Below, in pieces: positions 39,546-52,520 of a stretch of 64,000 bases of DNA. The translations under genes and the position numbers were made by a program. The notes below the pieces were generated by a model. It saw nothing but the letters and a program-made list of their open reading frames with translations. It did no database searches and was not told the origin of the DNA. The stretch is from Dermatemys mawii (Eukaryota > Chordata > Testudines > Dermatemydidae). Every line of letters starts with the position of its first letter. Within the stretch, counting starts at the first letter, position 1. The DNA lies in assembly GCA_007922305.1 (NCBI GenBank), contig ML677348.1:22670124-22734123 (forward strand), read 5' to 3'.

Positions 39546-41879
39546 TACCAAGAACCAGAGTACAGGGAAATAAGTGGAAGAAAACAGCTTGGTTATACCC
39601 TTGTAAGTGTATAGCATCCCTGCCCTCTGACTGGTTGAGACAGTTCCATTCCAGTGTAATGTATCATATTGTGTATATTAATGTTTCAGCTTTACAGTTC
39701 CATTTCCATTAAGGGAAGATTGCCTATGAGCCTCTTAGTGGATAAATAGGAATTTACAGCTTTCAAAAAATCTCTTAAAGCTTGCAGTATCCAAAGAAGA
39801 ACAAATTCCAGATGACTATTTCTGAAGCTTTAAAAGTCCAGAGGGCCTAATTGTGCACTTTGCAATTCCGATTGAAGTCAGGTGACGTAGTGCATGCATC
39901 TCTGAGGGCTGAAATGAGGTCTGGTAGGGTTCTTGGTTTTGTTTACACTATCAGTCACATTTTTGTTAAGAACAAAGCTCCAGACCAGGCTTACGGGAAT
40001 TCACCCTTCTGACTACAAAGATGCCATCAAAAATAAATTGTTTCTATTTTTAAAAACTTCAGTTATTAAAAAAAGATTGTGATATCTTCTGGATAGGGGA
40101 TGTCTTCCTGTGTGTGTACAGTGCCTAGCGCAGTGAGGCCTTGCTCCTAATTAGGGCCCTTAAGAGCTACTGAAGTACAAATAGCAAAATGCTCAAAAGG
40201 ACTAGTTCTAGTGAAATTCATAACAGATAAAGTCCTTTCTGCTTCTCAGGATGCATACACATGTGCAAAAAGAGTTCTGAGAGTACCGTTGAGAGAGTAC
40301 AAGACAATTAAAGGGACAACACTTAATTGTCAGGAAAAAATAATCTTTTAAAAATGTCATCACTGTAATCAGATATATTAAACAATTCCAGTGTCATTGG
40401 TGAGATTTTATATTAGCTCTGTTTTATATCACTCTCCACTTACATAATTGTCAAACAGAGCTTGTTTATATTGGGTGGAGTCTTTTTGTTTTTTAATTTT
40501 GTTTTTATTTTCAAACCAAATAAGCAGGAAGATGAAGAAGCAAAATAAACAAAAGTAAACAGAGACAAGTGGAGAATTACTTTCAGAGACTGGGGTTTAG
40601 GACATGTTTGTTAATTATGTCCTGATTTTGTAAACACTCATGCTTAATTTTAAGCACGAATAGTCCCATTTGCGGCAATATATTTCAGTGGGAGTACCCA
40701 TGTATATAAAGTTAAGCAAGTGCGTAAGTACTTGCAGTATTGGGATCTATATATTCTGTAACATAATTCAATAAGTTTGTTCCACTGTAAATAATATAGG
40801 GGTGAGCATTCAAATTATGCTGTTCTTTCACCACGATTGCATCTGATAGAAATGCTTCCAACAGCTATTCTTTTATACAGTTATCTGTGTCATTGTCCTG
40901 TCCAAAACAAAGGCAAACTGGTGAAAAATGAACGACAGTGACAAAATGCAGGGCAGTCATTCCCCTCTTTGCATTAGTGGGTGATTACTTTTTGTTTTTT
41001 TAGAGTTTAAATTGTTACCACTTACCCAAAGCAGTGAATTAGTTTCTATGCTTTGTCCTCTACACGGATGTCCTTGTGTTGGTTGGTATAAATTGTGTCA
41101 GTACTGCTTGTTGTCATTACTCAAACTGAAGCTGTGACACTAACCCTGCCAGCCAGGGAAAAAAGCCACACACAGAAGCAATGCAAGCCAGTACCGTTTA
41201 AATCAGGCAAGTCTAGTGGTGTGGAAATGACTTCTGTTGCATAAAGTGTATTTACTGATAAACACAAAATGATTTGGTAATGTAAATACAAAATTAGCAT
41301 AACACCTTTGGATATATTGTAGTGATGCTTTAATGAAAGAAAACCCTCAGAAATGAAAGAAAATATAAAACAACAATCCAACAGCTTTCTACTCCTAGCA
41401 ATTTAGGATGTAGCCAATATATATGAAATATTTAATATGCTACTTTAATATCCATGTTTGATACAATTACTTTATATATACCAAAGTAATTATCAACCTG
41501 AAATATTCTGAACCACCATTCTAAACTGATATACAAAGGCATCGCTTTATCCAGCACTAACATGCAGACACTTCAGCTGTTTGCAGCACATGACAACTCT
41601 GCATCACCCTTTAGGAAAAGATTTGAAGAATTCACATTTCCAATTAAAATTGCAGGATGAATTTAGATTGGTAAACACATTCTGCATGAGCTTAAATTTG
41701 GCCACCAAAACAGTATTAACACTTCTGCTCTTACTAGGTGTGCCATCTAATTGTTAATAATAGTACTTAGTTCATACAGAATTCACTTTTGATCTCTAGG
41801 CCTCTGATCCTCAAAGATATTATATCTTTGAGGGTCTGAGACTAGTTTACTAAAGAGCAATACATATGTACATTCTTAT

Positions 41880-41970
41880 CAATAGGATAAAGGAAGCACA
41901 GAGAGGCGATGTGACTTGTGCAAAATCACAACAGGTAATGTTAGGAACACAACCCAAGGTTTTCTGACAC
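41880..41970. repeat. MIR/CORE-type SINE fragment
   Basis: gcacagagaggcgatgtgac and gtgcaaaatcacaacaggta...aggaacacaacccaagg match the MIR core pattern (gaggttaagtgacttgccc...). Confidence 0.5.
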
Positions 41971-42415
41971 GGTCTGACGCTGTCTGCTGGATAATACTGC
42001 TATAAGCATTCAAGTCCTACTGTAGGTTTATGTCCCATTGGGAAAAAAGCACCTCCAGCAGCAGTGCCCTAACATCATGACTGATAGATTCTAAGGCTAG
42101 AAAGGACCATTGTGATCACTTAGTTTGATCTCTTGTGTAACACAAGCTGTAGAATTTTGCCCTAATAATACTTACAGCATCTCTTTTAGAAAAACATCCA
42201 GTCTTGCTTTAAAAATTGTCAGTGATGGAGAATTCACCATGACCCTCAGTAGACTGTTCCAATGGTTAATTACTCTCACTGCCAAATATGGACACCTTAA
42301 TTCCAGTCTGAATTTGTCTAGCTTCAACTTCCAGCCATTGGATTGTTACACCTTTCTCTGCTAGACTGAAAAGTGTGTCATTAAATGTTTGCTCTATAGG
42401 TAGATACTTATAGAC

Positions 42416-42659
42416 CTGGGGTTCCCAAACTTGGTTCACGGCTTGTTCGGGGTAAGCCCCTGGTGGGCCGCGAGACACTTTGTTTACCTGATCGTCCACA
42501 GGTACAGCCATTCACAGCTCCCATTGTCCAGGAATGGCGAACTGCATCCATTGGGAGCTGCGAGCAGCCATACCTGCAGACAATCAGGTAAACAAAGCAT
42601 CTCACAGCCTGCCAGGGGCTTACCCTGAACAAGCCACGAACTAAGTTTGGGAACCCCTG
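42416..42659. mobile_element. hAT MITE with exact 8-bp duplication TTATAGAC
   Basis: Long terminal inverted repeats: left CTGGGGTTCCCAAACTTGG, right (reverse complement) CAGGGGTTCCCAAACTTAG, continuing through the tagcccctgg region. Exact TTATAGAC at 42408-42415 and 42660-42667. Inserted in an older LINE. A 5' partial relative lies at about 60556-60665. Confidence 0.9.
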
Positions 42660-42718
42660 TTATAGACTGTGATCAAGTCTCCTCTTAACCTTGTTAAGCT
42701 AAATAAATTAAGCTCTTT

Positions 42719-42912
42719 GCGTATGCCTACACTGCAATAAAATACCTGCAGCTGGCTTGTGTCAGCTGACTTGAGCTGGGGCTGAATGCCTAAAAACCTG
42801 AAGTGTAGCATTCAAGACTGGGCTGAAGCCTGGGCACCGTGATGGGTGTCCATAAGCCTAAGCTTGAGATACAGGTCAGCCACCAGTGCTTTACTGCAGT
42901 GTAGACACACCC
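42719..42912. mobile_element. Harbinger-type MITE, 3-bp duplication TTT
   Basis: Left end GCGTATGCCTACACTGCA, right end (reverse complement) GGGTGTGTCTACACTGCA, flanked by TTT at 42716-42718 and 42913-42915. The interior ctggcttgtgtcagctgact is typical of the turtle tgtctacactgca MITE family. Confidence 0.8.
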
Positions 42913-43349
42913 TTTGAGTCTATCACTATAAGGCAGCTTTTAAATCATTCTCATGGTTCATCTCTGAACCCTCTCCAGTGTATCAACATCCTTCTTGGAT
43001 TGTGGACCAAATAGAGGTGAAATACATGTCCAACAGGAGCAGAGAGGGTACGTTAAGGATATTGATTTAGACCCCATACTAACTCAAGAGGTCAGAGTGC
43101 CTCTAACATTGCTTCCTGTAGCACCCAAATTCTCCTTAGAAGATTCCTAAAGAATTATTGACCCAGTCAAACTGGGCATAAGTTTGGGAAGCTGAACAGG
43201 ACCCTAAAGTGGTTGCAGATGTAAACTATTCACAAGTGTTCTTTAGTGTTGACCCTGTGTAAACTCAGGAGACCCTAGGGTGCCAGATAAAATGAGCAGA
43301 AATAGGGGTTATATTTTTGCTTTGACAGCCACTTTGTCCCTCTCACCCC

Positions 43350-44141
43350 TTCGTCCCTGTTGAAGATATGGGGACCTCCTACAGCTGCTCTTCGAGGCTC
43401 TGGGCATCAGCTACGAACGAGCCGGAGTCTCTTGATTTGAAGCGCTCCGGTCCCTTCTGTCCTTGTCCCCCAGAGCTCTTGGCTGAGGCCCTTCGCGTCC
43501 CCACCCCCTCCAAGCCGCCCCTCCTATGCACTGGCTGCCGGCTCCGTGCCCGTCTGCCCCGGCTCCTTTCAAGGTCGCAGCGGCGGCTGTCGGTGACAGA
43601 TTCACCACTCGCTGCCCCCGAGGAGCCCCTGCCTCCGCTGCATCCCCGTGCGCGGCCCCGGCCCGGCGGCGGCGGCTGCCTGCCGCTCCGGGCGCTCCCT
43701 GCCCCCGCACCTCGCTCCCGGGCACACCTGCTTTCCCCGCTCTCTACGGTTTTCCGAGGCGGGGGAATTTTCCCTCGCTCCCTTGCCGCGTCCCTCACAC
43801 TCGCGCGCACCCCACAGCCCGGCACTGACACACACACACGCGCGTTTCGGATCAGAGGCGGCTGTTTCTCCAGCGCCCCTAAGCCGGCTCCGCTCGCCGC
43901 CGCCGCTCGACCGGGGCTTCCCGCCGCCACGGGGCGTCCTCCGCCCGCAGCGCGGCAGGCTCCGGCGGCCGGGCTCGCGCTCTGCCCGGGACCCGGGCGG
44001 GGGCTGCGCGGCGCCGGCCGAAGGGGAAGGGGCCGCGCCGCGCCCCGGCAGCTCCGCACCACCCGCAGGTAGGGAGCGAGGGACGGGCGGCGGCGGCGGC
44101 GGCAGCATCCCCCGGGCCGTGGCGCTTCCCGCGGCTGCCTG

Positions 44142-44172
<31 letters not shown>

Positions 44173-44760
44173 ACCGGCTTGGGGGGGGGGGGGCTGGCGG
44201 GGGGGGGCCGGGCAGGGGGGCTCGCCGCTCCCCCTCTCTTCAGCGCCCATCCGCAGCCCTGCCTCCATCTCCCCACCAGCATCCCTCGGGGTGGGTGTCC
44301 CTGCCCCAGCAGCGCCCCCCCACCCCAGCAAGCCCAGCCGCTGCTCCCCGGGGAGTCAGAAAGTTTGTTCTCCTCTCCAGGGGCGCATTGTTCTCTTGGC
44401 AGCCGCAGGGACGGGCTGGTCCCTCCCGGGCTGCTGCTGGCACCGGGGTGGGAGTGGGGGTAGGGGAGCTGCCACTCTCCCCCCCCCGCCCCTCCTCCCA
44501 TCAAACCTGCCTGGGCATCCCCCCGCCGGGCTCGCACGCGTGGTGCTGACGGCGCGCAGGGCCCCTCCTGCCCACCCGCCCCGTAGGTCGGGCACCCGGG
44601 GCTCCCTCTTGCTGATTGGCTGCAGGGGCAAACCCTCTCCAGCCTGGGGAGCCTGCACTGAGGACCAGCAGCACTGGAGCCAGGGTGAAGCCATCCCTGG
44701 AAAGTCTCTCTGCAGTTTCCAGGACAGTTTGGTTGTAACTAAAGAGCAGCTGTACTAGGT
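43350..44760 (+). promoter_or_regulatory. ENOX1: CpG island, probable ENOX1 promoter and non-coding exon 1
   Basis: Abrupt change from AT-rich DNA to GC-rich DNA with many intact CpGs (GCGGCGGC and CCGCCGCC runs), densest about 43.43-44.15 kb. There is no obvious TATA box. A good donor, CCCGCAG|gtaggg, lies at 44068/44069 on the + strand. In mammals ENOX1 (ecto-NOX disulfide-thiol exchanger 1) starts just downstream of CCDC122 in the same orientation and has non-coding 5' exons. Synteny therefore makes this island the best candidate for its transcription start. The island and donor are seen; the gene name and direction are inferred. Long overlapping open frames here on both strands are by-products of GC richness. 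Confidence 0.65.
44147..44218. repeat. Poly-C / poly-G homopolymer tracts in the CpG island
   Basis: A C homopolymer of about 29 bases is followed by several runs of 7-12 G separated by a few bases. It directly follows the candidate ENOX1 exon 1 donor. The G runs can form G-quadruplexes and the paired C and G runs could fold into a hairpin. Such tracts are prone to length error in assemblies. Confidence 0.95.
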
Positions 44761-47559
44761 GACTGGTTTTTTTTTTCTCTTTGTCCCTTGGGTGATTACT
44801 TAAGGCAGGTTTCGGTGATGTTGAAAATGACAGGATATGGGTGTGCGGCCAGTCAGGGACAGGGAGACTCTAAGGTACCACTTGAACAATATCGCTTGTG
44901 GTAGCATATTCTGCCTCTTGGCAAGGGGATGCATTTGGTGAGCTAGGTCTTGTCCGTCTCTAATTTCTTTGTTCCTATTGCAAGGGTAGTTTATTATTGT
45001 GTGATAATGGAGAGAGCTGGCTTGCATTTCATTCTTACTCTTAATTTTAAATGTACATTGGCAATGACTGTCAGGTTCTTTAAGGAGAGGGTAGACATTA
45101 GAATAAATTCAACTCTGGGCTGAGGAGAGAAGGAGCTCTGAGATCATCCCTGTGATTTGTGTGTTTTATATGCTGCATGTATTATTTCTAATATCAGAAG
45201 TTCCACTGTAATGTATCAAAGCTTTGATGTCTTTTGGAACATATTTATTCTCTCTCAAATTTTAATGCAACAAAAAAGTAATATGCATTAATACATTAAA
45301 AAAACTTGAAAGGCCTTTGAAACACTATTTGTTGTATAGGATGTGACATTTCAGGTGTGTGAGTAACAGCTACTCCACAGGTTTTATTTAAAATCTTTCT
45401 TTGAGACTATATCTGTGCATATATTCATCTCTCACTCTATTTCTAAGTATGATTGCCTTTTACTAGGCTCCGATTCCATCATGTTCTGATGATGCCATCA
45501 AGGGCATGCACGTTGTCAGTAACAATCTTTTAAATCCCTTGTGTATGAAGTTTTGATAGCGTAAAAATATGTGACATTTTTACTGTTAGAATTGTTGTTT
45601 GCAATTTTAGATACAGTATCCTGCATTATCTGAACACAGGAGCAACCTTACTTAGACTTTTCTATCTATCCCTCTAAGCAATAATTGTTATATAAATTTA
45701 TGGAGACCCCAACATGAATACAATCTGAATAGCAAAACTCTCTCCAATCTGAATTATAAACTGTATGTCTCTCTTGTCCCCACATTCTACTATGTGTAAT
45801 GTATACAGAACTTTACAGTGCACAATAATAACTCTAAAGCAGTAAGGGGAGGCTTGTTCAACTTGGAAAATGATATATTATATTCTTTGACTAGTTATGA
45901 AAAAATATAGATATGATTGTGTGTATGTGTGTGTATTTAATTAGAGTACTTAAATTAGGTTGTTTTCATTGTCCAGGGATATTTGCATCTTTTTCTTTAA
46001 TAAGTCTTAAAAAGGCTTCAGGCGATTCTTATTCTCTCTCTCCATATTTCTTAGTCTTTATTTTTTTTATATGTAATAAATTAATAAGTGACCTCTGTTA
46101 AATTTTAGAAAACTTTATTGCCAGGTAAACTGGGCAATAGATCATGAAATCAGACAATAGTATTTTGTTCCTTAGCAACCACCTACCGTGAAAAGAAAAC
46201 AAAATGATGGTGGATGCGTCCAAATCATGATAGTCATCAGTCGAACCCCTAAAGCAGGTGCTTTTCATTTCATTTCATGTTCATTTCATTTTAAGCTGTC
46301 TTTTAAACATTCCACTTTGGCAAATAAGGGATTTACTGTTTTGCAACTAAACAATTAAAATTTCACTCAAATGCTTATAACTTGACAGTTCTGCATGTTA
46401 GAATAAAAGGAAATAAGACTGGCAATAACTATAGTTTTTACAAATAACAATTCTAAGTAGTTTTTAAAAATATTTTTATCACTGGTTTTTATAATAGAAT
46501 ATCACTAGACCTGTAAAAATCTGACTTAAATCTATTTATTACCTACTGTACCTACTATGCAATATTTGTTGGATATTACAGGAATGGAAAAGAAGTATAG
46601 CATGTGTTCTGTCCACTGTATTTATTACAATTTAACATTTCTTTGAGTGGCAGAAAGTCTAGTAAATAAAATCTGTGGTACCTCAGGGTCTTGTGGCCCA
46701 ACATACTCCCATTGAAATCAATGGATAAACTACCACAGTGGGTGCTAACCTATTATCCTTATAAAAGTTATTTTGATAATGCAATAATGCCCCTAATTTA
46801 AGACTATAAACACTGAAATGAAATCTTGACACTGGGCCATATTTTAATCGTAAATGCACTATATGCATTGCCATCTATCTGAAAAAAAAAATCCATTATT
46901 GCATGTTGTAAATCTAACCCAGAGTCTGTGCTGCTTGCCTATCAGTTTACAACTTTTTAACAAGCTTTAGTGCTCAAAATTCTGGTGGTGATATTGAACT
47001 ATGGTAACAAAGAGAGTTGTATAGTTTAATGTGATGAGGAATTTGTGCATTATACTTCTTGCTCTTTTCCCCAGATGGTAGAATCTTACTCTGAGTGGCC
47101 TCCTCCTGGGTGCCCCCTTGTGGCCTCAAGACACCCCTGCAAGCAGCCCCTCTCCCCAGCTTCCCCTTTTAGTTCCTCAATAACCCCCCCTCTCCACTCC
47201 CCAGGTAACTTTTACAAATCCAATAACTGCTCTCCTTAAGTTTCAGTTTGAAATCATCAAAAAATAAACTCAAAAGTCTCCCTGCAGCCTTAAACTGGGC
47301 ACAGCTCCCAAGTACTCTGCTGTCTCAGCATCTTCTCTGCTTTACAAGGCTATTCTCAGCCCTTCCCTCTCCCAGTTGTGTGCTCCTGCTTTATTTTGAG
47401 TATTTGTGGATCTAATGAAGTTTAGGACCTTCCATTCTCAGAGGCCTTCCCAGTTATCCCACTCCCCAAGTTTCACATTTTTCTGCTGGAGCCTGCTCAC
47501 TCCCAGCAGTCTGTATGGATATACCTTTGCTGCTTCTGGGAGAAAGCCCCCAGCCCAGC

Positions 47560-47705
47560 TCTACAGACTCAGGGCAGATGCTAGCCCAAGCATCAGCCCA
47601 GCTCAAGATCAAATGTCTACACAGTTATTTTAGGCACAGTAGCGTAAGTCTGACAACTTGGGCTAGGAGACTCACTCCCAGATGCAGTGTAGATGTATCT
47701 TATAT
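47560..47705. mobile_element. Harbinger-type MITE fragment
   Basis: The right end gatgcagtgtagatgtatct and inner gcccaagcatcagcccagct match the tgtctacactgca MITE family. The left end has decayed or is absent. Confidence 0.45.
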
Positions 47706-48520
47706 GTCACTGTTCTCTATGAGAACTGTCTCTGCAGGCCCAGCAGCCAGGCATCTTCCTGCTGCTCTTATAGGGTTATCAGGTAATTCCTGCCTCCTTA
47801 GGAAGCATGGCTGGCCGGCCCCAGGCCTCTAGCTCATAAGGGGCAAGACACCCTATTCAATTTACAAAAAGTTCTTCATATAGCTTTACGTATCGATCTT
47901 CTGTAATATAAATAGACTATCTTGCGCAGTGGTTAATTGTCTTATTCACTCCTAAACTGGTTGCAGATTTGAATCACGTGAAATAGGAGTACTTATTACA
48001 TCCAAGGGTGTTAAAACATCTTGTATTTGCAATCTATAAAATCACAAGGAAGATTTGATACTGGGAGAGGAACAAAATGTGATCATATATGCATTATTAA
48101 ACAGCAACATTTTGTATTTGGCATGGGAACTGGATACCCTGAGTGACTTCTGGGGCTTCACAATGTTTTTTAAAAGATCCAATATGCTGTCATATATGGT
48201 TAATTGATATCACATACAGGTGTGTTCCTAGCTTATTTAAGACAGTAAGATACACACACACAATTTGAATAAAAATGATTGAAGTTAAGGGATCAGAGAA
48301 TATTATAATTCTGTCAAGTACCAGTGAGTAGATGTTTTCATATATACATTTCAAAATGCACATTTTAGTAGTGTAGTAGATGTGCACAATTTGGTGCATA
48401 GCAGATTAATATGATTTTGGTAGTCTGCATGATTTTGTAGCAAATAATGATTTCTTCAGTATTTTTCTAAAGTGGCACTCCTGAATCTAAAACCTTTCAG
48501 CACGTGTCAACAGACTAATC

Positions 48521-48679
48521 CAGGGTGCAGGCCGCTGCTTCCCGCAGCCCCTATTGGACTGGGATGGCGAACCGCGGCCAGTGGGAGCTGTGGTTGGCGA
48601 AAGTGCAAGTAAACAAACCAGCGGAGCCCGCTTAGAGTGCTTACTCTGTGGTCCCATGTGCCAAGGTTGCCGATCCCTG
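48521..48679. mobile_element. hAT MITE, 159 bp, near-perfect 8-bp duplication
   Basis: The right end in reverse complement is CAGGGATCGGCAACCTTGGC; the left end starts CAGGGTGCAGGCCGCTGC and is internally shortened. Flanks GACTAATC (48513-48520) and GATTAATC (48680-48687) match 7 of 8. GC-rich interior (cggccagtgggagctg). Confidence 0.7.
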
Positions 48680-49063
48680 GATTAATCTCACCATGTTTTA
48701 GAATAGTGATGACACTCCCACATCCCCTCCCGTTCCTACCCCCTGAAAGTTTACAGAAAGTAGATGAAGAAAAAGGAAAAAAGAAATGTGTTAGAAAATA
48801 AAAAAGGGGGAGAAAGAAAAACAAAAACGGGAAGAGAACAATATCTCAGCAGTTCTGCACATAAACCTAAGGCATTTAGAAGTGATTTTTAAATACTCTC
48901 CATGAAACTCCTGTCACGACAACTGCTGTGGTTTTTACTAGTGGTGAATGTAAACTCTTGGATTAAAACTGCTGTGTCATTAGGGTTTTATTCTTTGCTG
49001 CACCATCCCTTTCACTTCCAAAATGTGTTGCCCTTTCTCCCTCCTAAATTCCATTCCACTCAA

Positions 49064-49206
49064 CAGGGTGACCAGATAGCAAGTGTGAAAAATCAGAATT
49101 GGGGGATGGGGGGAGGGCATAATGGGGCGGATAATAGGTGCCTATGTAAGACAAAGCTCTTAATATCAGGATGGTCCCGATAATATTGAAATGTCTGGTT
49201 TCCCTA
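49064..49206. mobile_element. hAT-type MITE, second copy of the 7672 family
   Basis: CAGGGTGACCAGATAGCAAG at the left and gtctggtttcccta at the right, with internal gtgtgaaaaatcag and taggtgcctatgtaagac shared with 7672-7800. Flanks CCACTCAA / ACACTCAG match 6 of 8, an older insertion. Confidence 0.75.
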
Positions 49207-49229
49207 ACACTCAGTCTGGCCTACTTCAT

Positions 49230-50085
49230 GTAAAAGTGTTCGGCATGCATGAATTAAGAATTTGACATTTTTGTTCCCCAATGGCCCCTTTTCTGTCTGT
49301 GAAATGATGGGCCTGACTGGTTGTCACGGTTTCACAGGTCTGGAGCTCTGGAACAGCCCTCCTTGAGGGTTGCATTCTGTGTGTGAGGCAAGTCCCTTGG
49401 CTTCGCCGACTCCTGGGCCCATACCTCAAAGCCTTCAGTACCCCTGCATTATGCCATGACCTCCCCTCAGCGAGTCCATTCGAATTGGGCACCCGGGGAA
49501 GGCTTGCACGACCAAAGGGAGCAATGCACCCCGACTTCCTTTGACTGGAGTGACTCTTCAGGCAACGTTATAAAAGCAGAAGGGATTTTGAATGGTCTGG
49601 AAGACAGTGTAGAAAGTTCTTAGGTTGGCATAGAGAATGGAAAAGAAACAGCAAAGTCCATCTGGGTGGGTACTGAGCTCAGAGTGTCTTTTCTCTGCCC
49701 CCTTCTGGGTTCTTGCCCTGAAGCGTGTGACCTGCTTCTACAGCTTACACTGTACTGTCCACCATGGCCCTCAGTTCTTTGTTCTTCTTCCTGGGCAATG
49801 ACAATCACATGGTCATTCCCCTTAGCATTTTGTTCCCCTGCTGACCAAAACTGGTGGGCTTCCTGAAGAGGGTGGGTCCCAGAGTTGTCAGTTGTTGGGT
49901 TACAAAATATATGGGCCATTGGCTGAGCCTAGACAGCTACAGGACAGTCATACCTGGATCACTACAAAGAATAAACTACCTTATTCCCACCACCTAGTTA
50001 AACATGCAGCACATAGGGAAACTGAGGCACACACAATATTCATGCAAAATATTATGAAAAAATCCCACTTTGTTACACTAGTGGA
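49230..50085 (-). mobile_element. Candidate antisense LTR/ERV-like sequence
   Basis: The right end has aggaaactgaggcacac-like wording and ataaactaccttattcc, with GC-richer modules between 49320 and 49900. This composition resembles antisense turtle LTRs. No coding or paired LTR is found; low confidence. Confidence 0.3.
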
Positions 50086-50787
50086 CTAGCAATGTGTTTG
50101 TTCCAGGCTTTATCTGAGATTAACATACTGTAACCTTGACTTGTCATTTTCATTAGCACATTTTTCTTTAAGGGATAGTCACAGTTTATAATAATTTATT
50201 GGAAACTTAGATTTAAAACTTTAATGACTGTTGCTTTGTTGCATGTTTATTTCAAGTTATTTTAAAAAAATAAAGAAAAGAAAAAAGAGGGAGTGGAGTC
50301 CTTATCCTGAGATCTAGGAAATGTTCACACATTTTAAAAAGTAAATCCTACAGTAGTAAAAACCCTAGCAGCTGCTGCACCCCCCACCAAGCAGTTATAA
50401 ACTGAAAAGACTGAATATATTCTACCCTCTCCAGTTACTGACCTCCCAGACATCCTAACTCTCAGATATCTTGACTCCTACCCTATGCTCAAAAGCCCAG
50501 TGGGAAAAAAAGGACTTTTCACCATATAATGATGAATGACAAATTTGGAACCAGTGTGGAGAGTGAGTTCCAAAGTCAAGAGAATTACCTTCTAAGAACC
50601 CCCCTACCTCCCTGCACATGCACTTTTAAACATTCACAGGGAAATGGCGATCTCTCAAGAAGGCAGGTCCCCTGTGCCATTTAGAGAATTGTTGTAGGCC
50701 TCCTGCTACCTGGCATTGAATTTTCTTATTTTTCCTTGTTTTATTTCTTTGGAGTGTGTGTGTATGTGTGTGTGTAGAGAAATGGAG

Positions 50788-51058
50788 GGTATGTCTACAC
50801 TGCAAATAAAATACTGCACAGCAGAAAATCTCAGAGCCTGGGTAAGTTGACTTGGGTTTGTGGGGTTTGTGCAGAGCTGAAAATAGCATCATTAGACAGT
50901 CCAGTTCTGGCTAGAGCTGGGCCCAAACAGGAATATCTACATTGCTATTTTTAGTCCCACACCATGAGTCCTGCAAGCCCAGGTCAGTTGACCCAGGCTC
51001 TGAGACTCTCTGCTCTGTTGTTTTTATTTTGTTTGTTTTTGGTACTGTAGATGTAACC
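50788..51058. mobile_element. Harbinger-type MITE
   Basis: Left GGTATGTCTACACTGCA; right (reverse complement) GGTTACATCTACAGTACC. The interior repeats gagcctgggtaagttgactt / aagcccaggtcagttgaccc as an inverted pair. The target duplication is not clear. Confidence 0.65.
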
Positions 51059-51779
51059 TGAAGCCCTGATGTAACAAAGCTCTTAATTGCATGCCTAACT
51101 TTAAGCACATGTTTAAGCCCCATTGGCCTTGCTGAACAAGGAGGAATATAAGCATATGTTTTAAGTAGACTTGGCAAAACTCCATTTTGATTTATTTTTT
51201 ATAATTGTGACAGATAAAATCAAAGTTTATTTTTAAATATTTTTTTCTACTTGTATCAATTTAAATTTTCTGTTGCATAAAATTATGGGTTTTGAGCTTT
51301 TCCCCCCAACTTCTTGTATTTACATTTTCACAGTTGTGGGAAATTATGGGGAGGGTCAAACAATGGGCGGTGGGGAAGAGTCAGACCATAATAGTTTATT
51401 GACAATAGATTTTAAAATTCAAAAAATGAAAGATTTAAAACTGTTAAAACACAAATGTCAGCATCACATATCAAAATATAGAAAGTAAATATCCTTAAAT
51501 CACTATCTAAGAAGTTCTCAAGCAGCATTTTTTTTCCTTTGCCTATCTGTAAATTTTCATTATTATCAATGGACCTTTTTTCATTGCTTTTCATATGTAT
51601 GATGAATTTGACGTTTTCAGACAGTTCTTGATAATCTAATCCTTCAAAGACTAGTTTTAAGTTTGGCATGCAATGAAATGTTTTGTTGAATTTGTGCTGG
51701 AAGCATTTGTATTTTGGGAAAAACATATAACCTTTCAAACTAACAATATTTTCATTAAGGATCTAGGAGGAGGCGCAGG

Positions 51780-52520
51780 AAGAACACAAATAATGAGATA
51801 ACAAAATTGGGGAAAAGTACAAGTTTGTGTGGGGAAAGTACCTGAAACATACACACTTGATAGAAGGGAGAAACCTGGGAAGCAGTAATGGTGGAAGAGA
51901 GCTAGGAGTGATATCAGACAGCAAATTATGCATTTGTGCAATATGGATACAGAAAAGGCCAGTTCACCTTTGAGCTGAATATGCAAGGGCATTGTGTCAT
52001 AGAGCAAGGAGGCTGTAATCCCTTTCTGTTAGATGCTGCTGTGAGCACACCTGGAATTTCTGGACACATTATTACCAGAAAGCTGTTGACAAATTGGATG
52101 GAGTTCTGAGAAGAGCAACAAATATACTCAGGCCTGAAGGCATTGGCTTATGAGGAAACGTTAACAGATACATATATATATAGAGAGAGAGAGAGCTTGG
52201 CAATAAATAAATTTAACAGTGTACAGCTATTTCAAGAGTGTTAATGTAAAGAATAAAAATAATTATTTAACGTGGGAGAATTCCTGGGAGTAATGGGATG
52301 AAAGTTAGAAAAGTGTATCTTTGGCTGAATATCAGGAAAAAACACTTGACAATAAGTTGTCCTAGGCTGTAGAATAGTCAAGGGAATAGTGAAAGCCCCA
52401 TTGACTGGGACATTTAAAACTAGATTGGACTAATCACTAATAAATGTACTGTAGAGAATAATCCTGCATTTTCCAGGTGATGGAGTGGATGATTTAATAG
52501 ATCTTTTCCATGTGTAAATT
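51780..52520 (+). mobile_element. CR1/L3-type LINE fragment, sense strand, 3' part
   Basis: The + strand translation in broken frames gives NLGSSNGGRELGVISDSKLC then ICAIWIQ, followed by VDKLDGVLRRATNILRPEG-like sequence and a C-terminal domain remnant ending near the aggtgatggagtggatgatt wording at 52480. Stops and a TA/GA simple repeat (52171-52195) interrupt it. Confidence 0.65.

Larger units (their letters stand above)
42075..43020 (-). mobile_element. CR1/L3-type LINE fragment with two nested DNA transposons
   Basis: Antisense LINE wording: gattctaaggctagaaagga, tggagaattcaccatgaccc, ctgttccaatggttaattac, cttccagccattggattg, gactgtgatcaagtctcctc and ctgaaccctctccagtgtat. The fragment is interrupted at 42416-42659 and 42719-42912. 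Deleting both insertions and one duplication copy each restores continuous LINE sequence (agacttatagac|tgtgatc and aagctcttt|gagtcta). Confidence 0.75.

Noticed and set aside
43379..44537. Long open frames on both strands (up to about 311 codons) in the CpG island
   Set aside because: They overlap each other in several frames, are low-complexity Pro/Ala/Arg/Gly-rich, and result from the scarcity of stops in GC-rich DNA. The region fits a non-coding promoter and exon.
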